Shown piece by piece: positions 19,147-30,497 of a DNA stretch of 64,000 bases. Positions within the stretch are counted from its first letter, which is position 1, and each line of letters starts with the position of its first letter. Both the position numbers and the translations under genes were made by a program. The DNA comes from Puccinia triticina (taxonomy: Eukaryota > Basidiomycota > Pucciniomycetes > Pucciniales > Pucciniaceae), in the NCBI RefSeq assembly GCF_026914185.1, contig NC_070571.1, forward strand, positions 1,860,001 to 1,924,000. The letters run 5' to 3'. Below the pieces are notes generated by a model that saw nothing but the letters and a program-made list of their open reading frames with translations, was not told the origin of the DNA and searched no databases.

Positions 19147-21328
19147 ATGACCAGACGAGCCAACCCACCCCCCACCAACGACCACCAGCCAGCATGGGTC
19201 ATCCAGAAGTACGGCGGAACGAGCGTCGGAAAGTTCCTGGCCAACGTCGCCACTCAAATCTTGCCGTAAGCAGCAAAAAAAAAAAAAAAAAAAACCCCTA
19301 CCAGCTGGCACCGCTCTACCTACTGACAAAAAAAATACATCCTCCCCGTCACAGCTCTACCCTCGATGCCGGTCACAGGGTCGCAATCGTCTGTTCAGCC
19401 CGATCGGGGAATACCAAATCCACCGGGACGACTAACCTGCTCCTCAAGGCTGCCTTAGAAGCACTCGAAAACACATCCTCAGCCAGCATCCAGCACTCCC
19501 CCTCTCAAGCCACCTTCTCGCCCCCTCAGAACACCACCAACACCCTCGCCGGACCAAACCCATCAATCCTCTCCCAAATCCTCGCCCGGCGCGGCTCCCC
19601 AACCCCTCGTCTACTCTCCAGGACCAACTCGACGGCCAACGGCTTCACCTCCCCCAGCTTGTATACCAGCCATCACTCGCCAGGAATAAACAACCTCTCC
19701 CTGGGGGACTCCACTCACCAGCCTGCCGAGGAACAGAACAACAACAACAACAGCCCATTCGAGAAAACTATCGAAATCCTCAAGGCTGATCATCTCAAGG
19801 CCGCCTCCGAGCTGATCTCCAACGAAAACCTGCTCTCGGATCTCCAGTATGACATAGCCTACGACTGCGAAAGGCTACGTAGCTTACTCCTAGCCACTCA
19901 GGTCAATAACAGGCTTCTTTTTATTCACTTTTTCACAATCCAATCTAACTTCTATTCCCTGATAAAATAGATCCTCGAAGAAATCTCTCCCAAATCAAAG
20001 GATTTGATCATCGGAGTGGGCGAAAAGCTATCATGTCGACTGGTGACGGCCTACTTAACAGATCAGGTAAGCTGTTCCCGATCAAGTTTGTTAATCGAGT
20101 AGATATCTTGGAACCAACCTCGAGACAATTTGACCACATAGGGATTCGATGTCGAACTGGTTTGTCTGGATAACATCGTCGAGCGCATCGAATTTGAGGC
20201 CCCAGATGGCGATCCGGATGGGGTCTACCAGTCCCCCGGCGGCCAACTCAGGCAACCATTCTACGACCGCTTGGCCTTACGACTCGGGGAGAGGTTGAAG
20301 CAGTGCGAAGATCGAATCCCGGTCGTCACCGGATTCTTCGGCGTCGTACCCGGATCACTCTTGACTCAGGTCGGCCGTGGCTACACCGATCTATGCGCCT
20401 CGCTGTGTGCCGTAGGTCTCGGTGCGGCAGAGCTTCAGGTTTGGAAAGAGGTCGATGGCATCTTCACTGCCGATCCAAGAAAAGTTCCCAAAGCACGCCT
20501 ACTCAGTGTAGTCACCCCCGAAGAAGCAGCAGGTCAGGAGGAATTATTTTGGTTCATTCAACTGGTCAACGCATTGACCGGCGATTCCCCCACAGAGTTA
20601 ACATACTACGGTTCCGAGGTCATCCATCCCTTCACCATGGAACAAGTCATCCGAGCCTCGATCCCCATCCGGATCAAGAACGTCATGAATCCCCAAGGAC
20701 CTGGAACGGTGATCTACCCCAATCGATCGATCCCCTCCTCGCCCAAGATAGTCGAGATCACTGGGGGAGCCGATGAGATTCACAGCAAGGCACCCACGGC
20801 GATCACCATCAAGGAAGACATCGTCGTGCTCAACATTCATTCCAACCAGAAGACCATCTCCCACGGCTTTTTTGCCCGAATCTTCGGCACCCTCGACAAG
20901 TTCGGCATCGCCGTCGACCTCATCTCCACCAGCGAGGTCCACGTCAGTATGGCCATCATGGTCAATGAGATCTACCGCTTCAAGGGCTTCGATCGGCTCG
21001 TCAAGGAACTCAAAGATATCGGCGAGGTCTCCGTCCTCAACCAAATGGCCATCCTCTCCCTGGTCGGTCGAAAGATGAAAAACATGGTCGGGATTGCTGG
21101 GAAGATGTTCAGGTTAGCCAATCCCCTCCTCCCACCCCCTCTGCCTGACCCCTGAATTCTTCCTTCTTTTATGTTATGTTTAGTACTCTGGCAGAAGGCA
21201 ATGTGAATATCGAAATGATCAGCCAAGGCGCTTCTGAGATTAATATCTCTTGCGTGATCTCGAAACAAGATTCAATCAAAGCCTTGAATCTCGTCCACGA
21301 TACCCTCGTCATCAACTCTTCTTCTTGA
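19147..21328 (+). CDS. HOM3: Aspartate kinase (aspartokinase)
   Basis: Phosphorylates L-aspartate, the first step to threonine, methionine and homoserine; cytosolic. Five exons (19147-19265, 19355-19901, 19971-20066, 20142-21112, 21184-21328) give 625 aa in one frame. The N-terminal ATP/aspartate signature is IQKYGGTSVGKFLANV. After a serine/proline/asparagine-rich insert of roughly 100 aa come the kinase core motifs (GVGEKLSCRLVTAYLTDQ; TGFFGVVPGSLLTQVGRGYTD; EVDGIFTADPRKVPKA; GSEVIHPFTMEQVI). The C-terminal half has two ACT domains (VLNIHSNQKTISHGFFARIF; STLAEGNVNIEMISQGASEI), where threonine normally inhibits. Yeast Hom3 is 527 aa; the extra length is the disordered insert. Intron 1 holds a 20-base poly-A tract. 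Confidence 0.96.
19275..19294 (+). repeat. Poly-A tract in aspartate kinase intron 1
   Basis: About 20 consecutive A residues, 10 bp downstream of the 5' splice site. A second short A run follows near 19328. Confidence 0.85.
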
Positions 21329-22224
21329 ACACCACACCCTCTCTTCCATTCAATCGCCCTTTTATTTTGTTCCTCTCTTCGATATTTCTGTCTTGACTCG
21401 AACAAGACTTTTAGGGTTCTTCAATTTCCTTACGAGTGCGTAGTTTTTTCTCACTTTTTTCCTGCATGAAGCGTTTACAATGCTTTACATATCAACGTTT
21501 CTTGTCTTGATTCCACTTCGCCTATTTTTGATCTTTCAGGTATTCCTGTTAATGTCAAGCCATCAACGAAAGCAATCCCGAGCTATCTAAAAACGCCGAA
21601 AAATTATCAATCTCAGTTTCCTTATCAAAAATCAATCAAACAAACATGAAACGACAAGCCAAACATAAATAGACTATGACGGAAACCCCTACGAACATAC
21701 CCAATGCATCTAGATATACGTATAGATAGACCACGAAAAACATCCAGAACGACCAAGCATCAGTCAAGCCCACACCCACACATCCATTCGACTTGAAACC
21801 CAAAAAAGCAGGTATACATGTAGAGAGATTCATATGCCTATGCAGGACAATTTGTTTACAAGAGTTCTATGTCCATCTCGTTCGGCTCGGTTATTTACAT
21901 ATCTTATCCCAGCCCACTCTAATCTTTCTGCTCCATACATATTCCTCCGGATCATCCGTTGTCTTGGTTCCTGCTGTTTCCACACACACACACTCTCTCT
22001 CCCCAATATGTCATCTTGTACAACCACACACACGTTTCTCTATCTATCTTCCCTCCCCAATCTGCTCATAAACACTCCCTGGATAACATCCCTCCTTCCC
22101 CCCATCCTTGTTCCCACTTGTTGTTGCTCGGTAGTAGCAATGTTTCCTTTGTGTTGACATCAGTACAGTTCTTGCACGTCTGCCATCTCCTTCTTTTTGT
22201 CGCAACAAGGATACGTTTCTTAGT
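21329..22224. other. Intergenic region downstream of aspartate kinase
   Basis: Contains the kinase 3' UTR and CA/CT-rich simple sequence near 21983-22000. Long plus-strand ORFs here have low-complexity composition and no domain. Confidence 0.45.
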
Positions 22225-22460
22225 TCATGCAGGATCACCGAAGATCGCGAGCCCGTCCAGTGGCCAGGAGCAATTGCAGTGGATTCCGGTGAGGCTGATC
22301 TGCACGCGCCAGACACGGGGCAAATGGGCATGTTGCATCCTCTTGATACACTTATGGCCAGAGCCTGAGGGTTTTGAGATTATTGTGGGCCGGGCAGATA
22401 ACATGACCGAGTGCCTCATTCTTGGGCCGCAATCATACATTGCTGTAACCCAGCTACCGG
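22225..22460 (-). CDS. Possible terminal exon of a small cysteine-containing protein
   Basis: On the minus strand an acceptor-like GGAGTGTAG precedes an open stretch reading CCC GGT AGC TGG and on to a stop at 22225. The text (AMYDCGPRMRHSVM; GHKCIKRMQHAHLPRVWRVQI; TGIHCNCSWPLDGLAIFGD) has four cysteines and non-repetitive composition. No upstream exon could be joined in frame with confidence and no family was recognised. It may be a remnant. Confidence 0.25.
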
Positions 22461-22769
22461 GCTACACTCCTACGCCACGGGACAAATCCAATGTCCCTTG
22501 GAACAGCCAGCTTATCGCACATGCCTTTGTCAAGGCTTACTGTTGACCAAGCGTCATTGCACAGTGGCTGGGCAGAAAAAGCTCATGTGTGTTTGGATGG
22601 AGCTAGAACAGCAGTTCCGCAGCAGCAGCACCCATGACAACTGCTAGCAGTTCAGCAAGTTTTTCTTGTGGCGGACACAAGTTTTTTCAAGCAACAATGG
22701 GCCACTACACCATTTGGGCGCTGCACATCAGTGTAACAGCAGTTGTTTTTGGCCTTTAATCCAGTGTTA

Positions 22770-22951
22770 CAGTCGAGTCTCTATTAACTCATACCCCTCG
22801 GTGGAATGGGTTAATAAGTCGCGCTTACCAGCCTTTTTGCAATTTCGGTGGACAAATCTCTCATGGGTTAATAGGGAGTATGGGCTAATAGGCATATGGG
22901 TTGATGGGGAGTATGGGTTGATAGGTATATGGGTTAATAGGGACTCAACTG
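22770..22951. mobile_element. Pogo/Tigger-type MITE, 182 bp
   Basis: Terminal inverted repeats begin CAGTCGAGTCTCTATTAACT on the left and, read from the right, CAGTTGAGTCCCTATTAACC; they match at about 23 of 26 positions. Both ends are flanked by TA (22768-22769 and 22952-22953). CAGT ends with TA target duplication are the hallmark of Tc1/mariner-pogo elements. There is no coding capacity. The interior near the right end is a short minisatellite (next entry). Confidence 0.8.
22861..22944 (+). repeat. Minisatellite inside the MITE
   Basis: Five degenerate copies of TATGGGTTAATAGG plus 2-3 spacer bases (TCATGGGTTAATAGGGAG, TATGGGCTAATAGGCA, TATGGGTTGATGGGGAG, TATGGGTTGATAGGTA, TATGGGTTAATAGGGAC). 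The unit equals the inner part of the terminal repeat, so the array probably arose by duplication of the TIR end. Confidence 0.75.
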
Positions 22952-22984
22952 TAGCGGGATTTTATGGTGTTAAAACTAGTCCAT

Positions 22985-23540
22985 AGCAAACCATTTTTAT
23001 CTACGCTAACACTAAAAAAAGTATTAGTGCAGAAAACAATCTGCTACACTGATGGTTAGCATAGCAGATCGGCCACCAAAAAATTGTTTCCACTCCCAGT
23101 AGCCTAGCGTAATAAAATCCCCACAATGCTAGTGCAGGAGAAAACAGGCAGAAACAAGCGGCTAGTTTTTTCCCTGTGTTTGGGTGCCTACATGCAGGAA
23201 CTAAACCGGGCTGTCATCTCTGCCCAGTTTCATCCCTGTAAGTGCGCGGGGACAAACCTGGGCTGTTTCTGCCCAGTTTTGTCCTCAGGCAGCATTAGCA
23301 TAGACAAAAGCTATGCTATCAATCAGCATAGCTTGTTTTCTACGCTAACGCTATCCATAGTAAATTGTAGTGTTAGTGGCTGTCAGAAAACAGCCGCTAG
23401 CGCTTACTTTGCACTTTCTTTTTTGTTGAGTAGTTTTAGCGGGAAATTCTGACCACTAGCAATAGCACCGCCATAGTGTCACATAAAAGGGCTAACACCA
23501 GGCTAGACTAGCACCAATTTTAGCGTAGATGGCCCATCAT
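22985..23540. repeat. Repeat-rich segment bounded by ATCTACGCTAA inverted copies
   Basis: ATCTACGCTAACAC occurs near 23000 and its inverse TTTTAGCGTAGAT near 23520. Between them are further inverted or repeated strings (CTACGCTAACGCT; AGCATAG and CTATGCT; CTGGGCTGTTTCTGCCCAG). No ORF of note. It could be a non-autonomous DNA transposon, but ends and target duplication are unclear. Confidence 0.4.
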
Positions 23541-25568
23541 TGCTTGAAGAATATGAGAGCTGATAATTCAGGCTAGTCATCTATGCCACCATGGATAGAA
23601 GTGCCTGATCTTTCATTTCTGTAGGTTCATTAATGTAGATATGAGGGCCTGCAGGTCAATTTGATTTGATAATTATGATTCAAATGTGCACAGATAAAAT
23701 TGAAAATTCCCTTGTATTTGTGAAATTTGATCAGCTTTGTCCCATGCACTTTCTTATTGTAATTATTTTTTGGTAAGTTGGTCATCAACACCACCAGGTA
23801 TAGTGAAGTTGGCCTTTTCTTGATCTCCTTTGTTTGTCTCATAATCCAATTGATGATGTAGTAAACCCACAAAGAATTTGAAAACTTTATGATCATGGTG
23901 TCAAAAACTTCTATTTTCATATTCATGGTGTTGTGGATATTTTGACAAGTGCATTGTGTTAAAAATGAGAAAAACAGCAAACCTCTTATTGTGACCACAT
24001 ATAGAGGCTATTAATTTCTCTTCCCAAGGGGCCTTACTTTATTTTAGATTTCACCAAGGCTAGGCCCCTTCAAGTACAGTGGTGTAGCCACTATGAACTC
24101 TAGTAATCTTGAGAATCAAGATGGTGTGTTTTGTGGATCAGAAGACTACCATCAGCTGCCATCCTCCCCATCATCTGGGCTCCAAGCTTAACTAAGCCTC
24201 TCCGGGAGCTTAGCAACCTCCAAAGGAGGTCACTAGCTCAAGGTTTGAAATCCAACTTCAGCAAGCATGTCACAGACATGCTCAACATAATACATATCAC
24301 AATCTACAGACAAGCTCTCCGCAGCACAACACCAAAAGACAGAAACATTGGAGGAGAATATAGTCAACATGAGCAATAATCAATGAGAATCGTGAAATCT
24401 TTGTGTGCATATTGAGTCTTCATCCAGATCTTCATGCTTCATCTTGATCTTGAACTGTAGATTATGTCTGACATTCCAGGTACCACACCATTGCATGAAT
24501 CTAAGATTTAAAAATTATGGCTAGCTTTATATGACTGTGTATTTCTGATCAATCAGTGCAACTTAATTTTTTTTGCAAAAAATGTTCATAAACACCTTAA
24601 AATGGGCTCTAAGTTTTACAAATTTCAATTGTGAACCTGTGGGATAAAATGTCACTGGCATGTTCCATTTCACATGTGTGGGCTTGAATGTCCTTTTAGA
24701 ATATTCACCAGGAAGTGTCTCTCTGAGTTGGATCTGAAAAACAACCATCAACAACCCCAGTCAGATGTTACACGCCAGAAGACCAATTGCCTCAACTCAA
24801 CTCAGCCATAGTCTGGGCAGAAGTCAAAGTCATCAAACTTCAACAATCAAGGCTATCACTCCCTCACATCCATCATTCAATCACTAGTTTTTCTTATAAA
24901 TATCTACTACTACTACTGGTTTAAGTGTCTTGTCAGGATCACCCAGTTCAGGCTCTCAGCCGGCAAAAAATAATAATACTTGGTGCCCAGAACACACCAG
25001 ATCATCATATTAGTCCTAAAAATCATGATAAGGCATCAATTCAACTTTATTGCTAGTTACAGCACACTGATGAATTCAAATTATTGGAGCACCATGTGCG
25101 AATGGATTTCGACCATTAGAATCACGGGTGATGTGTGTCGCTCATAGACAGCAAACATTATCTCACTTGTTTTAGATAGAATATATATACAGATAGATAT
25201 ATAGGGCTCCCTAGTCAATAGTAAGATGGGCCTAAATAAGTGTTCTCAGTCAAGTCTTAGCTTGAGTAGATGGGTCATTGTGTGCTGGTTTCTTCTCACC
25301 TAACTATTTACTAAGAGAGGCCACTCCAATTTTTAAGAACACAGTAACAGGGACCAATACAAAAAAGCTTCTCTGTGAGCTACATAGTTCAATTCATCTG
25401 AAGAGAATGTACATAGGTTTTTGGAACACTGCGGGGTACTGAATTATTACACTAAAGAACCAAATCAAAGAAGCAATCTGTTTTCCTTGTAGAGTTTTTG
25501 AAAATATAGACGAGTTGATACTGAAAAGCAATGAGATAATTGCACAACGAAAATGTATCGTGTATTCC
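23541..25568. other. AT-rich intergenic DNA, no supported gene
   Basis: About 2 kb of AT-rich sequence with frequent stops in all frames. A short GC-richer patch near 24130-24360 could be an old repeat remnant. Nothing recognisable. Confidence 0.45.
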
Positions 25569-27934
25569 CTAATGTAAATAAGACTCCTCTGAATGAATCT
25601 TAGAGGTTTCGAAAGTCGTCGAAGGAATCGTCACATTTCTCCATAAGTTCTGAGCGCATTCAATGCCGATCCCGTTGTCGAAAAACATTCCGCCATTTTC
25701 CCAACCGCTGTTTTCTGGCGTCGAAAACTCCTGAAAAAATGGTTGATCTTCGGTGGAAGTGGATTCTTTACTCGAACCTTTTTCCATACTTGAACCCATC
25801 AGTTCGCTGTTGAATGAAGACTGAAGAGTGGGTGCGAAGTTATATCCACTGGTAGCTTGACTGCCAGTGCTGAGCGATTCCATGTTGTCCAAAACATTTT
25901 GCCCAGGTCTCCCCCATCTCTTGGTTTGATTAGTGGCTACCATGCTTTCGTGAAAAAAATCGGAATTCGTCGGCCAAGAATACCCGTTATATTCGCCGGG
26001 CAGGATGCCGTTTGATTTTTCATGAGTGAACGATGGAGGTTCAATGCTGCCCAGACATCCGGGGAACATGTTTGGATTCCATGTCTCGTGAGGGTGTGTG
26101 TCTGATGGAGCTGTGCCGAGGAAACTGATAGTGGGTTCGCTCGCGGTTTGAACATTGGGCAAGTAATGAATTGTCGTCGGAGAGGCAGTCAACATATCTG
26201 AATTCTTAGTGTGAGGTGATCCGGATGACTTCGACGGCGCCTCGCACAAATTGTTACTCAATTCCACTTGGAATGGTACGAAGTTGACACCGACTACGAT
26301 TCAAGTTAAGATGAAGCAAGCTTATGATCAAGAATTGAACAATGACGACCTGAATGAAAGTCTTAAATAACCGACCTGGCCAGGTGGCTCTGAGCCGTTC
26401 CTCCTCCTTTGCCACGGTATATATATCTCTGAGAATATCCATCTTGTCTGGGGGGATGAATGCTGCCATCTCGGCGGAAGCAAGTTCGAGTCTGCCAACT
26501 GGGACCTTCCCCGCGCCTAGAACAGCTAGCATCAACTTGATTCTGTCAGGCTTGAGGAGATGATCGGGTTCGCGATGGACTACGCCTCGAGGCCACCACT
26601 CGGGTTTACTAGTCTCTCCACTTCGGTATGGAAACCTTTGTACGTGGTAGAAATTGGTCAGTGATCCGGGCCTGGTTCAACAAAGACGAAACTCTTCTCA
26701 CTTTCGTTGCTTCTTCGGCTCAACAACCTTGATCCAAGCTTTGCAGACGAGCTTGCATGTACTTTGTTGAAGTTGCCGAAACTTGTTTTCCAGGAAACTT
26801 GCAATGGAAAGAGGGCTGGAGAAAGATACCGTGGTTGGGGAATCAGTCGGCGGTTTAATCGGTCGACATTCGATGGGCATCATGTTTTCATTGCGCTCTT
26901 GATCTTCTGATTCTGATGTAATGGTCTCTTCGTGAAGAGGCTCGAGAAGCCTTGAGGTCTCTGGTAGAGCGGTTTGCGATGTAATGCAGAGGATGTCATC
27001 CTGCAACATGTAATTCACTTGATCCCCCTCTACCTTGCTTTCAATAATCGAAAGTTCCGCTTCCGCCGTTCCTGGTGATCCGTGATCATGTTGGTTAGGG
27101 GATGACGAAGAACCCGCGCCTTTTGCCGATAATGTGCTGCGAGAGTCTGATCCAACTGGTGAGGCCGCAGGAGGTGCGTCAGCGCGAGACTGTGGCTTCC
27201 GGATGTGCTCCAAGGATATTTCTGCCACTTTGAGCTCAGGCGGAGCCTTCAATGCAGCTTCCTTGGCTCTTTGTAGAATCTCAGGTGAGAAGAGGCCGGG
27301 ATGGCCGGGATCGGGCTGCAAGAGGCTTTGCAGAGCGGGAGAAGCGTAGGTCTCTGTCTCTCCGCGCGCTGAGACCCATATTATCGCGAATTGTGAACCA
27401 TTGATGTAACATGATCGACCTTTGCGGAGTTAGCAGCAGGAGATGGAATCAACATTTCACAGCTGAGTATGACTGCCGAAAAGCGGCATGCCAAGACATC
27501 AAAAACAGAAAAAGGAAAAAAAAGTAAGGATGCTGCACTGGTGCAATGTGGCTCACCCAGGGCTCGGAGGACTTGGTCGCGCTTATTTTTGAAATGTCTG
27601 TGCTGACGAGTGGGTGTGTCGTAAGGCGTTGTTCGCGTTGGGATTCGTGGCATGGCAGTAACAATGAAACTCGGGAAGCTCGGAGAAAGGAGCAACTATA
27701 GGCTTAACGCGCGCGATGGAATCTTTCAACTGATAGACCTTAGCCGGTACAAGTGAACCTCCGCAAAATATGACTCGAGCTCTCAACTATGAGCAACCGC
27801 GTTTGAGTGTTGCTACCTACCGACGGTGTATCCCTGTAGGTCTGCCCTTTCCATACCATCGCACTGAAATCCAGGCCAACCCTTCGAATAATCGCAACCC
27901 TCTCCTCCAGGGAAGATATGAACAGGGGTAAAAT
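25569..27934 (-). pseudogene. YDR124W-like helical-bundle protein with apparent frameshift
   Basis: The minus-strand exons encode a fungal family known from yeast YDR124W (DUF2841). Visible blocks, in order: RVGLDFSAMVWKGQTYRDT; RARVIFCGGSLVPAKVYQL; NPNANNALRHTHSSAQTF; KRDQVLRALG; after an intron, RSCYINGSQFAIIWVSARGE; a disordered stretch; then the helical bundle FRQLQQSTCKLVCKAWIKV/VEPKKQ, and after another intron PEWWPRGVVHREPDHLLKP and IKLMLAVLGAG. A last intron precedes a 230-aa disordered tail ending at 25569. Between SSAQTF and KRDQ the frame changes at a five-base T run (27596-27600 on the plus strand); no intron fits. The 5' end is not resolved: an acceptor-like CTTGTAG lies at about 27935. 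Function of the family is unknown; nuclear location is often suggested. Confidence 0.7.
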
Positions 27935-27935
27935 A

Positions 27936-28881
27936 ACTATCTACAAGGTCCAGGAACATAGATATTTGCGGGAAACTACTCAAACAAAATGCCCGACTTG
28001 GGATGCGCGGGCGACGCGTCTGCGCAGGGTGGCATTACTCCAGCGCAGGCTGTCCCATGGGTTTGGCTGGCTACTTACCGGAAGCGTAGCGGGAGGTGAG
28101 GATAATGCAAAGAGCGCAAAGGGAGAAGCAGGCCCCCTACGCTATACCACGGGTTGAAAACAATGTGATGCCCCGCGGCGGGGTGAAAATTGGGTTAGCC
28201 CGGGTCGGGCCTGATCTGCTAATTGCCCTACATAACTTCCGTTCACCAGCAGCTTAAGCCAACCGTACCCACAGGAGGTGGTTAGCAAAGTTGGCTTGAC
28301 CTCCAATTCAGCTAAGGCGAGGCACACCCCTCGCCGACCAAGGTTTGCCTCCAGGACAGGGCGACGAGAGCTGGTCACACACGACTCACTTCGCTCACTA
28401 ATGGCGACGAGGAGAGCTGGTCACCGGCTCACCTCGCCGACCGCCGGCACAGATACAGCATACTTGACCAGATGTCTCATCACCAAAGAAACTGCGGAGA
28501 CTTTCTTCCCTATCTTACTTTTCCGCCTGCTCATTCAATTATTTTCTAGTATTGATCGTATCATTTGCTGTGTTGCTATTGATGTATTTACTAAAATCAA
28601 AAGAAATCTTGTTCGCTCGCATTTGATTTATGGCAGGTCAATTATCTGCTGCATCAACCGTTTATCGTGTACCAATTGCCCCAATCTCTAGAATCCACTT
28701 TGCGTCCACCGGTTAATGCAAATGTATGGGAAGGAAAAGATGGATGACGTCATCGCTTTCGCGTGGATTTTCTTCTTTACAATTCATTATTTTCTTCAGC
28801 TGAAATATAGCGGACCTGTTTGCTCGATACGCACAAAATATACATTGGATAACATATTTGCCAAAGCTTTCATAGAAAAGC
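27936..28881. other. Intergenic region with GC-rich patch, no supported gene
   Basis: 28000-28450 is GC-rich and includes the palindromic CCCCGCGGCGGGG near 28171 and a near-duplicate of GCGACGAGAGCTGGTCAC (28361 and about 28404). The rest is AT-rich. No domain found. Confidence 0.4.
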
Positions 28882-30497
28882 TCATACTGGAGGGCGAGCG
28901 TCCTGATGCGCGTCCACTGTGAAGGCTTCGGATGGCGAACGGTTTTTGTTGTTTCTCGTGCCCGGGAACCAGACGCGCTCGACGGATTTAGACATTCTGA
29001 AAATCCTTGGACGCCCGGGGGCTTCCTCGCTGATTGGCCGCGCAATGAAGAGCTCAGGAGATGCGCTATAAACGTCGGTATCCTGACCCTCATTCAGTCT
29101 CCAATATTCATATTTTTTCATAAATATGTAGATTGTAATCGCTAGTAAGGAGCCTATTGTGGGTCCAACCCTGCGATATCATTCGAGTTCAAGCTTTAGC
29201 AGTGGGTCTTGTGATCTTCAGCCATCATCTAAATCTGGAATGTTGGACACGCACCAGTAAACCCAATGATCCTTCCAAGAGTTTGTTACTGCGGCTGGTC
29301 CAAAAGCTCTTGCCGAGTTCATCGCTGCGCCCGTGAAAACAACAGCCTATTATGCCATGTTCAATCAGTTCCAACCTGATCCCTCCGGGTAGCTTTTTCC
29401 CCTCACATCCAAGTCAAACTGGTAGATTGAAATAACTTACAAAAAGATGGCAAGCGAATAAAGTAATACTTATCCCTACGGGCGCCAAAAAAGTGGCTTT
29501 GTGTTTTTCAACCGCCAGAAAGAGTACCGAAAGAACTAGAGCACATGTTATGAATGCCTCGATCAGGATCCCCTGCGCAACACTAGTTCCTACCGCAAGA
29601 TTTGGTACGACGGACATTGGACCGGGTAACAGGCGCTTCAAAAGTGCTGACGCGACTGGGGAAAAACCGACCAATCAATTCCAAAAACAATTGATAACAA
29701 GATGTTATTTCATCAGGCAAGACCAGAACAGTGACTCTTACCCAGTGAAGCCGAAAGTTGGGCGCCAACATACAGAATAAAACGCGTGGGTGTAATGACA
29801 CCAGTCAGCAGAAGCGCTAAAGATACGTTGCTTCCGTGTCATATTGTGGATGAGCCCGAGTTTGTGTTAGTGAAATTTCCCAAAAAGAAATCTTGTCATG
29901 ATCGAAGTAGGTGACTTACGGGTTGAAGGCAGCCCCCGTAGCGCGAAAAAAAATCCAAGCGGAAAACAGTAGACTCAAACCCATCGAAGTAGAAATATAC
30001 ATCAAATGCTATCCAATGAAAAAACCCATCCGATGGGAGTGAGGTATATCTCGGTAAGAACCTAGAGCCGCTGACTTTAACATGTGAAAATTATCAAGGA
30101 ATCGAACCTGAATGTTAGGCACCGTGGAAGTTGAAGCAAGTGTAGGTAATCCGGCTTGGTTGGAAGCTGCGGCTGCCTAGAACATTTGTAGAGAGAGTGG
30201 GACGAATCAGCCTCTCGAGAATTGTTACAGGAGCAAACAAAACTCATTCCAACCTGGATTCCCCCGAGTCCGACCAGGAGAAAAGCTATCGTGCCAATGA
30301 ATTCACCGGATGCAGCCATGAAGTCGGCACTTGGAAAGATTAAAGAGCAGCGGAATATATATAGGCCTTGAACATATGAATACGTCTACATTTTGGAACA
30401 GTTAACAGTCAACTCACGCAAAGTTTTCCAACGGATGTGCGTAAAAATGACTCCAGTCAAATTTTTTGATTGTTTTCTCGGGGTGAGTTAAATTCAT
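28882..30497 (-). CDS. Aquaporin family channel with NPN and NSA motifs
   Basis: Eight exons from ATG 30497 to a stop at 28882 (about 30497-30418, 30329-30254, 30176-30108, 30008-29920, 29830-29742, 29656-29441, 29346-29255, 29170-28882) give 332 aa. An in-frame TGA lies just upstream of the ATG. Key segments: [88 protein letters not shown]. The pore boxes are NPN and NSA; the arginine after the second is conserved. Exon sizes from exon 2 to exon 7 match those of the aquaporin at 10704-12577, so the two are paralogues that diverged after duplication. Three acceptors appear to be AAG instead of CAG/TAG. Confidence 0.88.
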
